Source: Clostridium lundense DSM 17049 | GTDB lineage: Bacteria > Bacillota > Clostridia > Clostridiales > Clostridiaceae | Length of the DNA stretch: 64,000 nucleotides | Assembly (NCBI RefSeq): GCF_000619945.1 | Contig: NZ_JHVC01000011.1 | Coordinates: forward strand, 89,626 to 153,625 | Direction of reading: 5' to 3' | Shown: piece by piece, positions 9,046 to 17,488 of the stretch | How positions within the stretch are numbered: position 1 is the stretch's first letter | How the letters are laid out: each line of letters starts with the position of its first letter | The notes under the pieces: generated by a model | Seen by the model: only the letters and a program-made list of their open reading frames with translations | The model's database searches: none | Told to the model about the DNA's origin: nothing | Translations under genes and position numbers: made by a program

Positions 9046-10917
9046 TTATTTATTTTCTTCTAAGTTAAATTTTTTTATTAAGTTATGCTTAAGAATTAAG
9101 TCTGAGTATTCAAGTTGATTTATAGAAGCTTCTTTTGCATTTTTTAAGTTGTCATTTTCTGTAATCTTTTGTCCTGTCTTTATATCATAATAGGTATCTC
9201 CAGCTGAAAGATAAAATGTTTTTCCATCAGTAAAGGAACCATTTCTAAATATTACTTTACCTTCTGTTGAATTAAATAAATCCTTGCCCATCATATTAGT
9301 AGAAGACAGGTTAAATATATTAGCCAAAGTAGGATAAAGATCTATTTGCCCACCATATATTCCGTAAGTCCCTTTGTGCTTGTCCTCTGGAAAGTGAATC
9401 ATCATAGGAACCTTTTGTAGTTCCATCCATTGAAGATCCGTAAAACTAGTAGTTCCTAAGAATTTTGCTAATTCTTTTTCATTATCTCTTGGTATAGCAT
9501 AATGGTCACCATAGATAGTTATTACAGAATTCCTAGTGATACCTTCCTTATCCAATTTATCTAAAAACATGCCTAACTGCTCGTCCGTATAATGGATAGC
9601 CTTTAAATAGTTTCCAACAAGAGTATCTTCTAGATCGCCTACATTTAAATCACCGTATTTTTTTACATCATCATAAGGAAAATGACTAGTTAAAGTAACC
9701 ATAAAAGAATAATAAGGCTCTTGTAAAGTTTTTATTTTTTCTGTAGCCTGATTAAAGAAGGATTTATCACTTAAACCTAAGCCTATTTCTTCGTTAACAT
9801 CATAGCTTTTTTCACCATAGAAGTTTTCAAAACCATATTTAGGATACATTATATTTCTATTCCAAAAGCTTTCTCTAAAGCCATGAAAGGCTGCGGTGGT
9901 ATATCCGTTATTTGCCATAGCCTTAGGTAATGCATTAAACTCATTTCCTGCATAGAGATAAGTAACTGACCCTGAAGCTGTTGGGTATAGGGAATTATTT
10001 GATAGAAACTCAGCATCAGAAGTTCCTCCAGAGGCAGTTTGATAGAAGTAGTTATTAAAGTAAGCACTCTTTTTAATCCATTTATTTAAATTTGGTGTGA
10101 TTTCCACTCCATTAATTTTTTTATTTATAGGAAAAGCTTGAAGAGCTTCAACCTGTATTACTATTAGATTTTTACCTTGTCCTACTCCTTTTAAATTTTC
10201 AGTAGGTTTTTCTGAATTACTTTGTAAAAAGCTTTTTACTTCTTCTTGTGTTTTAGCTGAAACAGGGGTTCTTTTGCTTATAGCATTACTTAAGGAATTG
10301 AAAGTGTCTAAATAGTGATAATTTAAATTACCTAAGTTTTTAGCTATATAAACTTTATTAAACATAGTACTTAATAATCTAGGTTGTTCTTTTGAAAGAT
10401 TAAGAAATTGTACAGTATTTATTGCTGCACCTATAGCAAATAAACATAAAAAAGGAACTAATTTTTGATTTAAAGGAATTTTTGTTTTTTTAATATACTT
10501 AGACCCTTTGTAAAGAAAAATAAATATGAATAAATCTAAGGCATAAAGTAAATCTGTAATTTTAAATAAGTTTCCTACGCTGGATTTTACAGCACCTAAT
10601 TGAAAACCATTTAAAAGTACAGGTATTGATAAAACGTCTTTAAAATATCTAAAGTAATTTAAATCTCCAATAATAAAAATACTTATAATTAAATCACAAA
10701 TAAAAAGAAATTTCCTTCTATTTTTTTTATTAAACAAAAATGCGAAAGAAGCTAAAATTATAACTGAAGCTAATACAGGTGAAAACAGACCCTTATAAGA
10801 AAAGTATCCAGTTTCAATTTGTTTTCCATAGCATAGAAGTTTAATTCCAACTAGTATTATAAAAAATATAATATCTAGGTAATTTAATATTTTGTATCCC
10901 AGTTTATTCATTACCAT
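9046..10917 (-). CDS. Lipoteichoic acid synthase-type sulfatase, membrane anchored
   Basis: The 623-residue protein has about five N-terminal membrane helices (residues 10-170) and an extracellular sulfatase-fold domain. Catalytic landmarks of LtaS are visible: Glu257 (VIQVEALQ), the nucleophile Thr299 in ASGGTSDAEF, and Asp472-His473 in YGDHYAIP. LtaS enzymes transfer glycerol phosphate from phosphatidylglycerol to a growing lipoteichoic acid chain outside the membrane. Two start codons (10917 and 10911) share one GGGGG ribosome site. Whether this is the main LTA synthase or a paralogue that primes or modifies another polymer cannot be decided here. Confidence 0.88.
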   Translation of the reverse strand: MVMNKLGYKILNYLDIIFFIILVGIKLLCYGKQIETGYFSYKGLFSPVLASVIILASFAFLFNKKNRRKFLFICDLIISIFIIGDLNYFRYFKDVLSIPVLLNGFQLGAVKSSVGNLFKITDLLYALDLFIFIFLYKGSKYIKKTKIPLNQKLVPFLCLFAIGAAINTVQFLNLSKEQPRLLSTMFNKVYIAKNLGNLNYHYLDTFNSLSNAISKRTPVSAKTQEEVKSFLQSNSEKPTENLKGVGQGKNLIVIQVEALQAFPINKKINGVEITPNLNKWIKKSAYFNNYFYQTASGGTSDAEFLSNNSLYPTASGSVTYLYAGNEFNALPKAMANNGYTTAAFHGFRESFWNRNIMYPKYGFENFYGEKSYDVNEEIGLGLSDKSFFNQATEKIKTLQEPYYSFMVTLTSHFPYDDVKKYGDLNVGDLEDTLVGNYLKAIHYTDEQLGMFLDKLDKEGITRNSVITIYGDHYAIPRDNEKELAKFLGTTSFTDLQWMELQKVPMMIHFPEDKHKGTYGIYGGQIDLYPTLANIFNLSSTNMMGKDLFNSTEGKVIFRNGSFTDGKTFYLSAGDTYYDIKTGQKITENDNLKNAKEASINQLEYSDLILKHNLIKKFNLEENK

Positions 10918-11145
10918 AGTGCCCCCTAAAAATTAATCAATTTAAAGTATAAGGTATATATGTGTATTGTATTAAAACAATATGTTAATAATGTGCAAAT
11001 AAATAGAAATATTTGAAAACATTATTTGGTGTAATTGAAAGTTTTTTTGCACGGTTTATATTTTATTACTTAAATTTATATTAGTCAATGTATTTACATT
11101 ATGGAAATACTATTGCATAATAATATTTATATGAATATGGACTTA

Positions 11146-11188
11146 AGGCACATTCGATAATTGACTTGTTATTTATTTTAATGTGCCT
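11146..11188. promoter_or_regulatory. Inverted repeat upstream of the RDD-like gene
   Basis: AGGCACATT (11146-11154) and AATGTGCCT (11180-11188) are perfect inverted arms separated by 25 bases that contain TTGACT, a possible -35 box. It looks like an operator or mRNA hairpin in the 293-base divergent region between the LTA-synthase-type gene and the RDD-like gene. The rest of that region (10918-11145) is AT-rich without a gene. Confidence 0.4.
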
Positions 11189-11210
11189 AATAAGAATGGA
11201 GGAATTGTGT

Positions 11211-11618
11211 ATGTCAGAAGAAAATCATGAAATAATTAATGAGAAAGTTGAAAATGATACAATAACAGAAGAAAATTTAGAGAGTATAGAAGAGAAACCA
11301 CAGATTGTAGAAGAGAAGGCTACAGAGAAGGAAAATATTAAAGAGGAAGAAAAGAAAATTTCATTTAATGATAGTTTTATGGCTAGTTTAATCGATACTA
11401 TGGTTATGGCAGGCATTTCATTGGCAGGCCTTTTAATTTTGGATAAGGTTATACTAAAAATTTTAGGATACAAAGTTATAGATGAATATAGAGGAACAAT
11501 GTTACTTGTTGTATTTGTAATTGTTACTTTATTATATCCAGCTATTATGGAAAGCAAAAATGGGAACACTATAGGAAAGAAGTCTTCTAAATTAAAAGTA
11601 GAAAAAGTAGAAAAATAA
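11211..11618 (+). CDS. RDD-like small membrane protein with acidic N-terminus
   Basis: A 135-residue protein. Residues 1-50 are very rich in Glu and Lys and probably disordered. Two hydrophobic segments follow (about 58-75 and 90-110), then the tail NGNTIGKKSSKLKV, which resembles the C-terminal GxTxGK signature of RDD family proteins. Start chosen at the ATG behind GGAGGAATTGT; an upstream ATG at 11181 lacks a site. It ends 25 bases before the rlmD coding sequence and may be co-transcribed. Function unknown. Confidence 0.65.
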   Translation: MSEENHEIINEKVENDTITEENLESIEEKPQIVEEKATEKENIKEEEKKISFNDSFMASLIDTMVMAGISLAGLLILDKVILKILGYKVIDEYRGTMLLVVFVIVTLLYPAIMESKNGNTIGKKSSKLKVEKVEK

Positions 11619-11625
11619 TATAAAG

Positions 11626-13005
11626 GTGAGTGAATCAAAACTTATGAAAAAGGGTAAAGAATATGAATTTAATATACAAACTACTGAATTTCCATCTACA
11701 GGTATAGCTGAATATGAAGGATTAAAGGTTTATGTAAAAGGTGCTTTACCAGGACAAAAGGTTTTAGCAAGAGTCTCAAAGAAAAGAAAGAATTATGCTG
11801 AGGGAAGATTGCTTAAGGTAATTGAAGATGTAGACTATAAAAGAGAAACTAAATGTTCAGTATTTGGAGAATGTGGAGGTTGTGCTCATCAGGATGTGCC
11901 TTATGAAAAACAGCTAGAATTAAAAAAAGAACAGGTACTAAAGCTATTTGAAAAAGCAGACCTTGAAGGCTTTGAATTTTTAGGTATTGAAGGAAGTCCA
12001 GAGGAATTTGAATATAGAAATAAAATGGAATTCACCTTTGGAGATATGGAAAAGGGTGGAGAACTTACCTTAGGTATGCATGCCAAAGGAAAAAGCTTTG
12101 GAATTATAACTGTAGACTGTTGCCAAATAGTTGATGAAGACTATAGGGTTATTTTAAGCACAGTACTAGATTATTTTAGAGAAAAGAAGCTTCCTCATTA
12201 TAGGATAATGAGTCATGAAGGATATTTAAGAAATTTAGTTATAAGAAAGGCTTCAAATACAGGAGAAATTCTAATAAATATTGTAACTACATCTCAAATA
12301 GAATTTGACTTTAGTGAAATTTTAGAAAAACTAAAGAGTTTAAACTATAGGGGAGTTTTAGTTGGAATATTACATACTACAAATGACTCTTTGGCAGATA
12401 TGGTTCAAGGGGATAAGGTAGAAGTATTGTACGGAAGAGATTACATTATAGAAAATTTATTAGGTTTAAAATTTAAAATATCACCTTTTTCATTTTTCCA
12501 AACTAACTCTAAAGGAGCAGAAAGATTATACAGCATAGTTAGAGATTTTATTGGAGAATCTAAATCGAAAACTGTATTTGACTTATATTGTGGAACAGGA
12601 ACTATAGGTCAAATTGTAGCTCCAGAAGCAAAAAAGGTTATAGGAATAGAGCTTATCGAAGAAGCGGTTAAATCTGCTAATGAAAATGCAAAGCTTAACG
12701 GTTTAGACAACTGTACGTTCATAGCAGGAGATGTAGCTAAAATTATAGGAACTATTAATGAAAAGCCTGATCTAATAATACTAGATCCACCAAGACCAGG
12801 AGTGCATCCAATAGCTTTAGACTATGTTATAAAGTTTAATGCACCAGACATAATCTATGTATCCTGCAATCCAAAGACTCTAGTGACGGATTTAAAGGTA
12901 CTTGTAGAACATGGATATAAGATAGAAAAAGTTAAGGTTAAGGATATGTTTCCTCACACGCCTCACGTTGAGTGTGTTGCCTTGATGTCTAGGGTGGAGA
13001 AATAG
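11626..13005 (+). CDS. rlmD: 23S rRNA (uracil-5-)-methyltransferase RlmD/RumA family
   Basis: The 459-residue protein has an N-terminal TRAM domain, an iron-sulfur cysteine cluster (CSVFGECGGC), a SAM-binding site (FDLYCGTGTIG) and the catalytic Cys in YVSCNPKTL. It methylates a uracil of 23S rRNA at C5. The GTG at 11626 has no ribosome site; the ATG at 11644 has AGGTGAG about 14 bases upstream, so the real start may be 11644. The 3' end, encoding HTPHVECVA, is intact. Genes of this family are recorded insertion sites for integrative elements in streptococci, and foreign DNA begins right after it here. Confidence 0.9.
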   Translation: MSESKLMKKGKEYEFNIQTTEFPSTGIAEYEGLKVYVKGALPGQKVLARVSKKRKNYAEGRLLKVIEDVDYKRETKCSVFGECGGCAHQDVPYEKQLELKKEQVLKLFEKADLEGFEFLGIEGSPEEFEYRNKMEFTFGDMEKGGELTLGMHAKGKSFGIITVDCCQIVDEDYRVILSTVLDYFREKKLPHYRIMSHEGYLRNLVIRKASNTGEILINIVTTSQIEFDFSEILEKLKSLNYRGVLVGILHTTNDSLADMVQGDKVEVLYGRDYIIENLLGLKFKISPFSFFQTNSKGAERLYSIVRDFIGESKSKTVFDLYCGTGTIGQIVAPEAKKVIGIELIEEAVKSANENAKLNGLDNCTFIAGDVAKIIGTINEKPDLIILDPPRPGVHPIALDYVIKFNAPDIIYVSCNPKTLVTDLKVLVEHGYKIEKVKVKDMFPHTPHVECVALMSRVEK

Positions 13006-13036
13006 GACTATTCAAAACATTGATAAATAAAGGGTT

Positions 13037-13121
13037 TTCAAGATTGGAAGATTTTCTGCCTGACATCTGGCGGTACCTTTTAGCCTTGAAGATCCTTATT
13101 TTTATTTTTTTTAGGAAACAT
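13037..13121 (+). terminator. Possible terminator after rlmD
   Basis: TTCAAG (13037-13042) pairs with CTTGAA (13085-13090), flanked by further G/C matches, and is followed by a long T-rich run. The loop is long, so confidence is modest. Confidence 0.4.
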
Positions 13122-13144
13122 ATCTACCACAAAAATATTCGTAG

Positions 13145-13197
13145 GGTTGTGGAGACAGATTAGATAACTACATGAGGTTGTGGAGATAGGATAGATG
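13145..13197 (+). repeat. Direct repeat GGTTGTGGAGAYAG upstream of the RM operon
   Basis: GGTTGTGGAGACAG starts at 13145 and GGTTGTGGAGATAG at 13176, 31 bases apart, and both are followed by a TAGAT-like tail. Spacing near three helical turns and placement upstream of the operon promoter fit a protein-binding operator. It could also be a remnant of the insertion junction. Confidence 0.5.
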
Positions 13198-13243
13198 AAA
13201 CATCCCCTACTTTTGAAATGAAGGGCTATCCCTATCTCTATTT
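13183..13243 (+). terminator. Hairpin upstream of RM operon promoter
   Basis: GAGATAGG-ATAG (second repeat copy) pairs with CTATCCCTATCTC near 13231-13243 with one bulge, followed by TATTTTTA. It may stop read-through from rlmD. The whole 13006-13358 gap holds no credible gene. Confidence 0.4.
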
Positions 13244-13326
13244 TTAGATATACATATCATAATATTTGAGTTGAAAAGGTAATTACATTTCAAGTATAAA
13301 TAGTCATTCCTATAAATTGGTTTTCT

Positions 13327-13335
13327 TGGTATAAT
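13327..13335 (+). promoter_or_regulatory. Extended -10 promoter of RM operon
   Basis: TTGGTATAAT contains TG-N-TATAAT (TATAAT at 13330-13335), 24 bases before the first gene of the restriction operon. Confidence 0.55.
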
Positions 13336-13358
13336 AAAAAGAAAAAGCAGGTGTGGAT

Positions 13359-13571
13359 ATGGAAAGTGAAGATAAAGTGCAAAAACAGCCTATGGACTTT
13401 TATAATATGTCAGATTTTTTAAGAGGACAATCCTCGAAATTAATAACTAAATTATCTGAAGAGGATAGGACAGCTTTCGTCTTAAAAAATGGAAAGCCTA
13501 TTGCTGTTCTACTGTCTAATGAACGCTATGAAAGGCTTTTGAAATCGGGAATTGATATAACAGAATATTAA
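13359..13571 (+). CDS. Phd/YefM-like small protein heading the type I RM operon
   Basis: A 70-residue protein. The C-terminal half (KNGKPIAVLLSNERYERLL) matches the Phd/YefM antitoxin pattern, in which this strand-helix unit forms the DNA-binding dimer. No partner toxin lies next to it; the next gene, 20 bases on, is hsdM. It may therefore be an orphan antitoxin recruited as an operon repressor. Start at the ATG behind AGGTG; a GTG two codons upstream is the alternative. Confidence 0.6.
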   Translation: MESEDKVQKQPMDFYNMSDFLRGQSSKLITKLSEEDRTAFVLKNGKPIAVLLSNERYERLLKSGIDITEY

Positions 13572-13591
13572 AGATGAGCGAGGTAAAATAA

Positions 13592-16282
13592 ATGGCCGTG
13601 AAAAAATCAGAATTATATTCCCTACTATGGGAAGCGTGTAATAAATTAAGAGGTGGCGTAGAGCCGTCAAGATACAAAGACTACGTACTTGTATTGTTGT
13701 TTTTTAAATACGTATCAGATAGATACAAAGGACAACGATTTGCTGAGTTTACAGTAAGCGAAGGTGCATCATTTGATGACTTAATTGCCGCAAAGGGCAA
13801 GAGTGATGTCGGTGAACGAGTAGATAAGATTATCCAAAAGTTCCTAGAAGAAAACCGTCTTCAAGGTTCTCTTCCTGATGTTAGTTTTAATAACCCAGAT
13901 GAACTGGGTTCTGGCAAGGAACTAGTTGATAAAGTTTCTGGACTTATTGCTATATTCCAAAACCCTGCTATTGATTTCAAAAGTAACAGAGCTAGTGGCG
14001 ATGACATCATCGGAGATGCTTATGAGTACTTCATGATGAAATTTGCTCAAGAGTCTGGTAAGAGCAAGGGTCAATTTTATACGCCTAGTGAAGTGTCACG
14101 TATCATTGCTAGACTTATTGGTATTGGTGATATCAAGAATGAGACTGGTAAGAAATGGACACTTCATGATCCTGCTGCGGGTAGCGGTTCTCTACTAATC
14201 CGTGCAGCAGATGAAGCCCCTATGGATGAAAACGGTGACTCTATAGTTACAATATATGGTCAAGAAAAATATCCAGATACTGCAGGTTTAGCAAAGATGA
14301 ACTTTATCCTACATAACAAAGGTACAGGTGAAATCAAGAGTGGTAATACGTTAGCAAACCCAGCATATACGGATGATTTCGGAGGGCTTAGAAAATTCGA
14401 CTTTATTGTCATGAATCCACCCTTCTCAGATAAGGATTGGACTGATGGAATTAAACCATCAGAAGATAAATATAAAAGATTTGAAGGTTATGGCATTCCA
14501 CCAGAGAAGAATGGTGACTATGCTTGGTTTTTACATGTTTTAAAGGCGTTAGATAGTAATGGTAAGGCAGGAATTATTCTGCCCCACGGTGTACTATTCA
14601 GAGGGAATATAGAAGAGACCATTAGAAAAGCAGTTCTTGATAAGCGATACATCAAGGGCATAGTTGGTTTGCCTGCTAATTTGTTCTATGGCACAGGTAT
14701 TCCTGCTTGCATCATAATTATCGATAAAGAAAATGCCGATAATCGTGAAGGCATCTTTATGGTAGATGCAAGCAGTGGATTTAAGAAAGATGGTAACAAG
14801 AATCGCCTTCGTGAACAAGATATTGAGAAGATAGTGCAAACATGCATAAATAAAGAAGAAATTAAGGGTTATTCTCGTTTTGTTACCTATAAAGAAATCT
14901 TGGAAGAAAACGATGGTAACCTGAATGTCCCTCGATATATCCAAAAGATTGATGATAAATTACCGCAAAATATTGCATCACATCTAAAGGGTGGAATTCC
15001 GGAAGTTGATATTGATTCAATAGAAAAGCTATGGAAAGTTTCACCGAAGTTAAAACAAGAGCTATTTATCCGTGTTGATGAAAAGCAAAACGTCTATAAC
15101 CTTGCTACGTCACCAAACGAGATAGAAACGGTTATCTCTGAAGACGAAAATATCAAGAGTCAAAAAGAAACCGAATGTGGAGAACTATTCGGGGCTTGGA
15201 AAAATGCAGTAAAAAATGTGCTGCTAAACATCAATGCAGATACAAATCCAAAGGAGTTAATTCGTAACATTGGTCTTGAAATCCTGCATGATTTCGAATC
15301 GGCACAGCTTTTAGACAATTACGATGTGTACGACTTCTTGCTAAATTATTGGAATGAGAAAATGCAAGATGATGTGTATGTAATTAAGGCTAGTGGATAT
15401 GAGGCTGGTTGCGAGATTGAATATGTATACGCTCAAAAGAAAGCCAAAGATGAAAATGGAGAAGAAATAAAAGTTGATGACACTTCTAAAATGAAGTCGT
15501 TTGATGGTCTATTAATTTCAAGAGATATTATCGAGCGTGAGTATTTTGAAACTGAATTATTAGCACTTAATGAGTTGATAGAAAAATCTATATTGCTTGA
15601 ATCTGAACTTGATGAAATGTGTGAAGAAGAATCTGGCGATGAAGGTTTGCTTGTAAATGCCCTAAATGAAAAAGGTGACAGCATTCCAAAGGCAAATCTT
15701 AATAAGCGGATTAGGGAACTCGAAAGTAAAAAGACCTCACCTGTAATGTGTGATATTACAAAGTTGATTGAATTGTTTGATGAGGGCAATACAATCGAAA
15801 TGGAGAAAATCGTCAAAGATAACAATGAGCTAAAGGGCTATGAACTTAGAAATAAGAATGGTTCATTTGGTAAGGCAAAGTTAAAAACGGCGTTAAAAGA
15901 GGCAAACGACAATGCAGTTATCCCTGAAATTTATGCCGATGAGTACAACGCTCTTCTTGCATATCAAGCGAAGATGACAGAAAAGGATGAGGTTGACAAG
16001 AAGACCAAGGAGGCACAAAAAGCACTTGATGATTTAGTACTTGCTAAATATAGCGAGTTAACGATTGATGAAATAAAGTATTTACTCTTTGACAAAAAGT
16101 GGATGGCAAGGCTTGAGGGTGATATTGCTGATGCGATTGACCAGGTACTGAATACTCTTGCGTCAAGAGTTGTCTTAATTGCAAGACGCTATGAGCATAC
16201 TTTAGGAGAGATTGAGGAAAAGACAGCTCAATCAAAAGAAAAAGTGAAGTCTGCTTTGGAAAGGATGGGGTATATTTGGTAA
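13592..16282 (+). CDS. hsdM: Type I restriction-modification DNA methyltransferase subunit HsdM (enlarged)
   Basis: Residues 1-150 are the HsdM N-terminal helical domain; residues 160-480 are the N6-adenine methylase with SAM motif DPAAGSGS (from 193) and catalytic NPPF (from 275). At 896 residues it is well above the usual 500. The extra 400 residues are charged and predicted helical, with Glu/Lys-rich stretches and a conserved-looking KKWMARLEGDI segment near the end. HsdM pairs with HsdS to methylate the recognition site and joins HsdR for cleavage. Its stop overlaps the hsdS start by 7 bases. Confidence 0.92.
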   Translation: MAVKKSELYSLLWEACNKLRGGVEPSRYKDYVLVLLFFKYVSDRYKGQRFAEFTVSEGASFDDLIAAKGKSDVGERVDKIIQKFLEENRLQGSLPDVSFNNPDELGSGKELVDKVSGLIAIFQNPAIDFKSNRASGDDIIGDAYEYFMMKFAQESGKSKGQFYTPSEVSRIIARLIGIGDIKNETGKKWTLHDPAAGSGSLLIRAADEAPMDENGDSIVTIYGQEKYPDTAGLAKMNFILHNKGTGEIKSGNTLANPAYTDDFGGLRKFDFIVMNPPFSDKDWTDGIKPSEDKYKRFEGYGIPPEKNGDYAWFLHVLKALDSNGKAGIILPHGVLFRGNIEETIRKAVLDKRYIKGIVGLPANLFYGTGIPACIIIIDKENADNREGIFMVDASSGFKKDGNKNRLREQDIEKIVQTCINKEEIKGYSRFVTYKEILEENDGNLNVPRYIQKIDDKLPQNIASHLKGGIPEVDIDSIEKLWKVSPKLKQELFIRVDEKQNVYNLATSPNEIETVISEDENIKSQKETECGELFGAWKNAVKNVLLNINADTNPKELIRNIGLEILHDFESAQLLDNYDVYDFLLNYWNEKMQDDVYVIKASGYEAGCEIEYVYAQKKAKDENGEEIKVDDTSKMKSFDGLLISRDIIEREYFETELLALNELIEKSILLESELDEMCEEESGDEGLLVNALNEKGDSIPKANLNKRIRELESKKTSPVMCDITKLIELFDEGNTIEMEKIVKDNNELKGYELRNKNGSFGKAKLKTALKEANDNAVIPEIYADEYNALLAYQAKMTEKDEVDKKTKEAQKALDDLVLAKYSELTIDEIKYLLFDKKWMARLEGDIADAIDQVLNTLASRVVLIARRYEHTLGEIEEKTAQSKEKVKSALERMGYIW

Positions 16283-17475
16283 CTCATCTAGAAGATTGGA
16301 GACAATTACAATTAAAGGATTTAGGGCATATTCAAATGTGTCGTAGGATTTTTCAATACCAAACAAAATCTTATGGGGCTATTCCTTTCTACAAAATTAG
16401 TACTTTTGGTAAAAAGGCAGATGCATATATTTCAAGAGACTTGTTTGAAAGATATAAAAACGTTTATCCGTATCCTGACAAAGGTGATGTACTAATATCA
16501 GCAGCTGGGACAGTAGGAAAAGTAGTTAAATTTGATGGAAAAGAATCGTATTTTCAAGACTCCAACATTGTGTGGCTTAAAGTTAATAAGGAAGTAGTTG
16601 ATAGAGAATTTCTGTATTGGTTTTATCGCTCTTATCCCTGGAAAGCTTTAGAGGGGACAACAATAAAGAGATTGTATAACAACATTATTTTAAATACCGA
16701 TATCAATCTCCCGTCTATTGAAGAGCAGAAAGAAATAGCCCAAACACTTTCCGACTTTGATGAGCATATTGGCAACTTAACCGAACTAATCGAAAAGAAA
16801 AAAGCTATCCGAGATGGAGCTTTGGAAGACCTCATTAGAGGCAATACTAGGGTTGATGGTTTTGACAAGGAATGGGAAACTGTTTCTTTTAACCAAGTGA
16901 TTAAACCAAAAGCAAGAATTGGATGGCAAGGTTTAAAAAAGGAAGAGTATTTAAGAAGTGGATACAGTTATTTAATTGGGGGCACTGATTTCCATAATGG
17001 AAAGGTCAATCTGGAGAACATATCATACGTATCAAAAGAACGATACGATATGGATTCAAATATTCAAGTCGAGTCAAATAATGTACTGGTAACAAAAGAT
17101 GGAACGATTGGTAAGGTAGCACTGGTTCCTAAATTGGATAAACCAGCAACTCTGAATAGCGGAGTTTTTGTTTTCAGAACAACGCCTAGCCTTCTTCCAA
17201 CGTTTCTCTATAGAGTTTTGTTGTCCTCAATTTTTAAAGAGTTTATTAATACATTGTCCGCAGGTTCTACAATAAAGCATCTATATCAAAAAGATTTAAG
17301 TAATTTTGAGTTTAGAATGCCACAGGATATTAGAGAACAACAAGCCATCGCCTCTGTCTTAACAGATATGGATGAAGAAATCGAATCTCTCGAAATAGAA
17401 AAAGAGAAGATAATGGGAATTAGAGAAGGTGCAATGGATGACCTTTTAACAGGCCGTGTGCGTCTTAAATTATAA
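16276..17475 (+). CDS. hsdS: Type I restriction specificity subunit HsdS
   Basis: The 399-residue protein has two target-recognition domains, each followed by a conserved helical spacer: LPSIEEQKEIAQTLSDFDEHIGNL (about 153-176) and MPQDIREQQAIASVLTDMDEEIESL (about 350-375). It sets the bipartite DNA target of the complex. The start is a TTG behind AAGGATGGGG, inside the end of hsdM, so translation is coupled. The first TRD is short at its N-terminus compared with many HsdS proteins, but both spacers are intact. The target sequence cannot be predicted by reading. Confidence 0.9.
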   Translation: MVTHLEDWRQLQLKDLGHIQMCRRIFQYQTKSYGAIPFYKISTFGKKADAYISRDLFERYKNVYPYPDKGDVLISAAGTVGKVVKFDGKESYFQDSNIVWLKVNKEVVDREFLYWFYRSYPWKALEGTTIKRLYNNIILNTDINLPSIEEQKEIAQTLSDFDEHIGNLTELIEKKKAIRDGALEDLIRGNTRVDGFDKEWETVSFNQVIKPKARIGWQGLKKEEYLRSGYSYLIGGTDFHNGKVNLENISYVSKERYDMDSNIQVESNNVLVTKDGTIGKVALVPKLDKPATLNSGVFVFRTTPSLLPTFLYRVLLSSIFKEFINTLSAGSTIKHLYQKDLSNFEFRMPQDIREQQAIASVLTDMDEEIESLEIEKEKIMGIREGAMDDLLTGRVRLKL

Positions 17476-17488
17476 GGAGGTTAAGTTT

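Noticed and set aside
13359..13571. Phd-like gene as a full toxin-antitoxin pair
   Set aside because: No Doc, RelE or YoeB-like partner lies on either side; the next gene is hsdM.
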